DNA of 64,000 bases from Isoetes taiwanensis (lineage: Eukaryota; Streptophyta; Lycopodiopsida; Isoetales; Isoetaceae). Below the pieces are notes generated by a model. That model worked only from the letters and a program-made list of their open reading frames with translations, had not been told where the DNA came from and did no database searches. The stretch covers positions 124,001-188,000 of the forward strand of contig JAJEKV010000423.1 of the NCBI GenBank assembly GCA_021234155.1. Reading direction: 5' to 3'. Below, piece after piece: positions 59,710 through 64,000 of this stretch (position 1 is its first letter; every line of letters begins with the position of its first letter). Both the position numbers and the translations under genes were made by a program.

Positions 59710-60412
59710 GATCCTTTGGGGATTATTTAATAAGGGTGACTGCTAGGTTGTCATGGAAAAGCTTGTCATGGAGACAAGTAGTTTATCGTGGAGACGAGTT
59801 ATCATGGAGACAAATATCTTGTCATGGAGACAAGTAAACAACTGCTACAAAACATTGAGTCCTGCTTGTGATTACGGAGTCAGATCGTGGTGATCTGAGA
59901 GACTGATTGACCGTGGGGGTCATCTATATAAATATTTGACTTTGGAAGTCATATTAACACTTGACCTTATTTGCATGCTTAGTGATAAGCATGGGAAGGG
60001 AACTTTACGGATAAATCTGTCAAAGATATGGATGCTAAAGATTTGGATGCGGAATCTCAAAATTGCTTCCTATGGGACAGACTTATGGGTAAAAGTTCGT
60101 AAGTTGATTTGATTTGGTTTGTAATATTTGATTTTTATGTGGAATAAAAATTAAATTATTATGAAAGCATGGTGCATTAGATGTAATTTTTGAAAGGGGG
60201 TAATTGTTGTTATTACACAATAGACCTATAAAATTACATTAGTACCGTGGAGGTACGCAATTAAGTAGTACCGTGGAGGTACGACAAATACAAATGTATC
60301 GTGGAGATACAATAGTTAATATCGTGGTGATACTATCAATAAGTACCGTGGAGGTACAAACGATAGCAATGTGCCGTGGAGGTACAAAGAAATATCGTAC
60401 TGTGGAAGTACG
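59710..60412 (+). repeat. Array of GTGGA-loop mini-hairpins
   Basis: At least twelve units have 4-6 bp perfect or G.U-tolerant stems around a five-base loop, mostly GTGGA. Examples are CTTGTC-ATGGA-GACAAG (59762, 59818), CAGATC-GTGGT-GATCTG (59881), TGACC-GTGGG-GGTCA (59908) and TGACT-TTGGA-AGTCA (59937). Further ones are GTACC-GTGGA-GGTAC (60242, 60268, 60343), GTATC-GTGGA-GATAC (60296), TATC-GTGGT-GATA (60320), GTGCC-GTGGA-GGTAC (60371, G.U pair) and CGTACT-GTGGA-AGTACG (60396). GATCC-TTTGG-GGATT is at 59710. Stem changes are compensatory, which favours selection for folding over simple repetition. Spacers vary in length and phase, so a coding explanation fits poorly. Confidence 0.8.
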
Positions 60413-60527
60413 CGCATATTATTTGCAGAACCTTCAGACGTATGGGGCAATCCCCTTAAGAAGGGATGGGAAATTTGGAGCGAGTCTTTGGAAGATCGTG
60501 GACGATCTTCATTAAGAAGGGATGGAT

Positions 60528-61382
60528 TGATATCTGGGGGCATGCTAGGGGAGTGGTCCAGTGGGAAAAAGACTAAGGCAATGGGGTATTTGGAGAACAA
60601 TGGTTACAAAAGCAATGGTTACAAGATATCATGGGGGCAAGAAATTATCAATAACCATTAGCAAGAGATGTTTTAAGAAAAAAGGGGAGACAACAAAGAA
60701 TAGGCTTCGAAAGCAAATATCGGGTTGCTATTCCCCGCAACAAAAAGGGTGGATCAAAATAGCATGGCGCGACCCCTTTCTCCGGACGAAAAGGCCCGAT
60801 TGGGCTATATCAGCTAGCTAACGCCAGCGGCTCGGGGACCTTGGAATTTGGACTTCGCCACCGGGCAATGATCCGACAGAAGAGATAGCAATCGCTCTTG
60901 GTTCCGCACCAGCAATCCGGTTATTGGCTGCTCTTACCAAATCCGACCTGCTTTTCCGTGATTGAGCCGTGGATGTTATAAGCGGGGGCATCCGGTTACG
61001 CTACGTTCACCGCTTCGGATCGCCAGGGATATCCGCTTTTAGGTTAAGCCTAAGATTGAATCGAAGTTCTACTCTTTGTAGGTTGTGTTTGAGCCTATCT
61101 GAACCCATTGCAATTGTAAGATCGAATGACGCAATTTGAAGGGATAATAGGTCGCGACTCAATTCCTTTCAATTTGTTCCCTTTGAAATTGCCTTAGTTC
61201 TTATCCGATCCGGTTGGGTGGTGAACTGGATGCCCAAATCCATCGGTTGTGGAAACCAAGATGATCGGTTGTGGAAACCAAAGCTAATGCTCTTAAGTAA
61301 AGATTGTTTCTTCTATACTTTGATTTGTACAATTGTGGTTTAAAAGAAGTTACGTCTTTAAGCTTTCCCCTTAAAGTGTATC
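60528..61382 (+). repeat. Nested element 3' LTR (855 bp)
   Basis: Starts TGATATCTGGGGGCATGC and ends AAAGTGTATCA. It contains two GGTTGTGGAAACC inverted repeats (61244-61256 and 61267-61279). Differences from its partner are largely indels in C/G-rich tracts. Confidence 0.9.
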
Positions 61383-62399
61383 ACTATTAAATTGCCCATA
61401 GTAGCTATCTAGATCTTAGATCTCTGGACACTAACTAAAGAACCTAACTCTATGATCTAGATTAGATCTAGTTCTTTAGTTCTTAGGTGATGTATATGGA
61501 TGATGTATCTTTGTGAACTCCTTGTATTGGGAAGGGGTAGAGGCCCTAAGGCTTGTAGTTGATGCTCCTAGAGTAGCCCTCTAGCACACCGGTAGATTCG
61601 GCATGTGCACAAGAACCACACCGGTTGTGGGTGAAGGGGCACAGGGCTTAGAAAGAGGTTAGGTTGTTCGACTCTTGAGCGATCCCTATGGTGTGTTAGT
61701 GCTACCAGGGATCATTGTGACTAGGTCTAATGCCTTGCCACCGAGTGCGGGCAAGGCATGGGCTCGACAACTGGGGTGGGGGTTCACCTTCCAATGGGTT
61801 CAAGTCAATCTGGGCGGTGGCCCTCTAGTCACCTTGAGTCAAGATGTAGACCTCCTCGGAGGGAGTGATCCCCACCGCCCCATCGGGAAGGGGGAGATGA
61901 AACCCGGGGAATAGCCCCTTTGGCTATGCATCCCGCTGGCTGATCAGTCCCAACACTTTTGAGCCTACTCGCAAAGTGTGCATGGGAGAGGGCGGATGGA
62001 GTGGACAACCCTATGCCATGTTCATATGCCGCCCAAAGCCATTGCCATGAATTAAATGCGCAATGAACTCGAGACCCAAGCCGCTACCATCCCCTTGAGT
62101 CTCGAGCCCCGGGTAAAGCTTCCCATATGTATTGTGCTCACCTTGTTTATGCAGATGTAATGGACCACCCTTGGAGGTGGTTATGTGCTTATGTTATATA
62201 CTGACATGTATGTTTACGCTTCCGCAGCTAGGTTGGCCCTGAGGGAGACAGGGTAGAATGACACCTTCACTCTTCCCACTGGGACTCGTTACGGGTGCAG
62301 TGATGTGTGGAGGGCCCTATATCAGTGTGGAGCTGGTATGGGGGGAGAACTCCTGGCTTGTATACTGGTGAGGGCAGGTATGCAGTAGGGGACGTCACA

Positions 62400-62492
62400 A
62401 GATCTTTGAAGCCATCGAATCCCTTTCATTTTGTTGAATGCCAGAGAAGATCTTTGAAGCCATTGAATTCCTTTCTTTGTTGAATTTGTAGA
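62400..62492. repeat. 48-bp tandem pair at the insertion site
   Basis: AGATCTTTGAAGCCAT starts at 62400 and 62448, each followed by a CGAATCCCTTTC-like stretch. The left flank of the chromovirus ends GAGAAGATC, the junction sequence of this repeat, so the element probably inserted between units of an existing minisatellite. Confidence 0.75.
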
Positions 62493-63085
62493 AGATTTAT
62501 CCCTTTCTTTCTAGGAAAGCCATCGAATCCATGCCCCATGAACACAAAATCTGACTAGTTTTCTTCTTCTAATCCACTTCTTAAGCTTCTAGTCCATTCA
62601 ATAGACCGGAACATGGATTAAACAAATAAGTACGGGGGATTCAAGAAGGTCTCGTGCAAAGCAGAGTTGTGGAAATTTAAGCGTCCTGGTTATTACGTCC
62701 GGTAATTTCCATCTAGATATTACCTAGTACATAATCATTACCATTCTCCGCCATGCAGGTTGTATTTCCACCACAGAAAGCAAAAGAGATATACTCATTA
62801 TTTCACTCTCTACGTAAGTTACTTACCTATTCAATAGCTTGCAACAGCCTTCCAAGTACCGGGAACCAGAATCACCGGACAACAAAGAAGAACCAGTGCA
62901 GCTGCAACAAAAGGGGCACTGAAAGCCATTGCTGCCGAAAGAAATGCTTATGTTGTGCGAGATTAATCAAAGCCTCGAGTAAATTGTCTTTTATAGTGGA
63001 GGCACAAGAAAGGTCCTTCAAGAAAGCTCCTCCGATTTTAGAAGCAATCGTGGGCAACAAAACTAGTCTAACAATCGGTGGTAAT
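62493..63085. other. Intergenic DNA, nothing recognised
   Basis: A Cys-rich frame at 62753-63103 is open but has no family resemblance and overlaps the start of the next LTR. A short AATKGALKAIAAERNAYVVR-like stretch in another frame is also unassigned. Confidence 0.4.
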
Positions 63086-64000
63086 TGTGGATCGTTCCCC
63101 TAAAAATACACGATATAAGCGCGATATTTTAGGCCATGTCACCATACAAGCCTACCTTAGTAGCTTTGTATACATTAATGTGGGGAAAGGGAGCATGGCT
63201 AAGTCATTATATATAACTTAGCCAATCATAGGTATGGAACCATTTCTACATGGCCCCATCCTATTGGCAACACGCCACATGGATGCACTTTATTAGAACC
63301 ACATGGTGTCACATGGCCACCCTAACTTATTAATGACCAAACCCTAAATCTAGACCATTTTTCTAGCTTCAAGAGTCTGGGAACCCTGTTCACCTTTCGA
63401 AATTCGCTTTCAAGAATCATCTCACGCAGTTTAGCATAATGTAGCAGCCCTAGGAGCATATATACATGAAAGGAAGGAATGGGAGCTACCCAAACCACTT
63501 GCAGAGCGATGAAGACACTAGGAGAGGTGGAAGTTCCTCCGAACATGTATTTGGAGTAGTTTCCTTGGCGGATCATCTAGAAGTTAGGGTTCCAGATGAG
63601 TTAGCAGTTCGTACCTCTAGTAGAGACATTCTAGAGCCCTCATTTTGGATTTCGAACCCTAATCAATGAACTCTAACTGTAAATTAGATGCATGTCAATT
63701 GGAGTAGATGTTATACTTATTATTTATCATGTTATATGAATATATGGTAATGGTTGATCATGTTTGCACCTATTGTATTGGGAAGTAGAGTAGAGGCCTA
63801 GAAGCCTTGCATAGATGATGCTCCTAGTTTAGACCCTTTAGTACCTATTATATGCGGCCTATGCATAGAGCCCACTAGGCTATGGAGGCTATGGAGTGAC
63901 CGAGCACCATCATAATGGATTCAAGAGCAAGATAGAGGGAGTCCCCTGAGCATGACTATGAGGGACTTGAAGTGAGGTAGACTTAAAGGCGGTCATTTTG
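63086..64000 (+). mobile_element. Diverged LTR of the chromovirus family, running off the window
   Basis: Starts TGTGGATCGTTCC, similar to TGTGACGTTCC. It then has ACATTAATGTGGGGAAAGG and, at 63768-63830, TTGTATTGGGAAGTAGAGTAGAGGCC followed by GATGCTCCTAG, matching LTR positions near 46945-47000. About 915 bp are visible. The rest lies beyond the window. Confidence 0.7.

Larger units (their letters stand above)
58430..61382 (+). mobile_element. Nested non-autonomous LTR retrotransposon (TRIM/LARD-like)
   Basis: It sits in the chromovirus 3' LTR, flanked by ACTATT (58424-58429 and 61383-61388). Its LTRs are 857 and 855 bp with ends TGATA(C/T)...GTATCA. A tRNA-iMet PBS follows the first LTR. 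The 1.24-kb interior has no gag or pol coding; frames such as 60273-60515 derive from repeat sequence. It must depend on enzymes from another element. Its interior is dominated by small inverted-repeat units, listed separately. Confidence 0.9.
57885..62399 (+). repeat. 3' LTR of the chromovirus, split by an insertion
   Basis: The left part (57885-58429) and right part (61383-62399) together correspond to the 5' LTR. The break is at TTTAGACTATT|AAATTGCCC. ACTATT flanks the insert on both sides. The LTR ends GACGTCACA, then AGATC. Sequence differences from the 5' LTR are mostly small indels in C/G-rich runs, plus a cluster of changes in the first 100 bp. Confidence 0.92.
46255..62404 (+). mobile_element. 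Large Ty3/gypsy chromovirus with extra 5' ORFs
   Basis: The 5-bp target duplication AGATC (46255-46259 and 62400-62404) brackets two TG...CA LTRs (46260-47828 and 57885-62399). The second LTR is split by a nested element. A PBS-like site and a polypurine tract (57872-57884) abut the LTRs. The about 10-kb interior holds two extra ORF modules, then gag, protease, RT, RNase H, integrase and a chromodomain. Without the nested insert the element is about 13.2 kb. Many small indels break nearly all reading frames. Related LTR fragments at 31.5, 32.5 and 63.1 kb show the family is present in several copies. Confidence 0.92.

Noticed and set aside
59710-60412. CRISPR-like array because of regularly recurring short palindromes
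   Set aside because: The context is a plant LTR element, repeat stems vary, spacers are 10-250 bp and not unique-length, and no cas genes exist.
60273-60821. Open frames in the nested element suggesting a coding function
   Set aside because: They derive from hairpin repeats with irregular phase and from LTR sequence. No gag or pol motif.
62753-63103. Cys-rich frame that looks like a small defence peptide
   Set aside because: No signal peptide and no regular Cys spacing, and it overlaps the start of an LTR remnant.

Overview
The window looks like AT-rich, transposon-dominated nuclear DNA of a land plant. A fern or another plant outside the flowering plants seems likely from the style of the PLS-class PPR gene and of the PR-1 protein, but the species cannot be fixed from sequence alone. 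Only one host gene reads as intact: a secreted PR-1/CAP protein at 11.9-12.4 kb (minus). Host-derived wreckage includes a metacaspase fragment (4.5 kb), a possible BTB-BACK fragment (3.3 kb), a mitochondrial-type PPR pseudogene (37.9-40.1 kb, minus) and unassigned exon-like pieces near 35.3-36.3 kb. The rest is retroelements and simple or local duplications.

Layout. 0-7.6 kb: intergenic with fragments and local duplications. 7.7-9.1 kb: eroded Ty3/gypsy pol (minus). 11.9-12.4 kb: PR-1. 13-21 kb: intergenic with several tandem duplications and a tRNA-like SINE head. 21.2-26.1 kb: nearly complete Ty1/copia element (minus) with 201-bp LTRs, PBS, PPT and TATCA target duplications. 27.5-30.2 kb: broken non-LTR (LINE) element (plus). 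31.5-33.8 kb: two diverged LTR remnants (minus) related to the large element further right. 37.9-40.1 kb: PPR pseudogene. 40.7-43.8 kb: 5'-truncated Ty1/copia element (plus). 45.1-46.0 kb: tandem and fold-back repeats. 46.26-62.40 kb: very large Ty3/gypsy chromovirus (plus) with TG...CA LTRs, AGATC target duplications and an internal region of about 10 kb. Its 3' LTR is split by a 2.95-kb non-autonomous LTR element. 63.1-64.0 kb: start of another related LTR.

The standout is inside the chromovirus. Upstream of the canonical gag it carries two extra transcription-unit-like modules. Each has two palindromic repeats and a TATAAATA box ahead of an ORF. The first ORF starts with Met followed by exactly the first nine residues of histone H3 (ARTKQTARK, including the K4 and K9 positions) and then diverges completely. 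The same element encodes a chromodomain at the integrase C-terminus, so a histone-tail mimic and a chromatin-reader fold sit in one mobile element. A second unusual system is in the nested element: its non-coding interior holds about twelve mini-hairpins that mostly keep a GTGGA-like loop while the stems vary with compensatory changes. Most large-element ORFs are broken by indels, so everything about function is inference.
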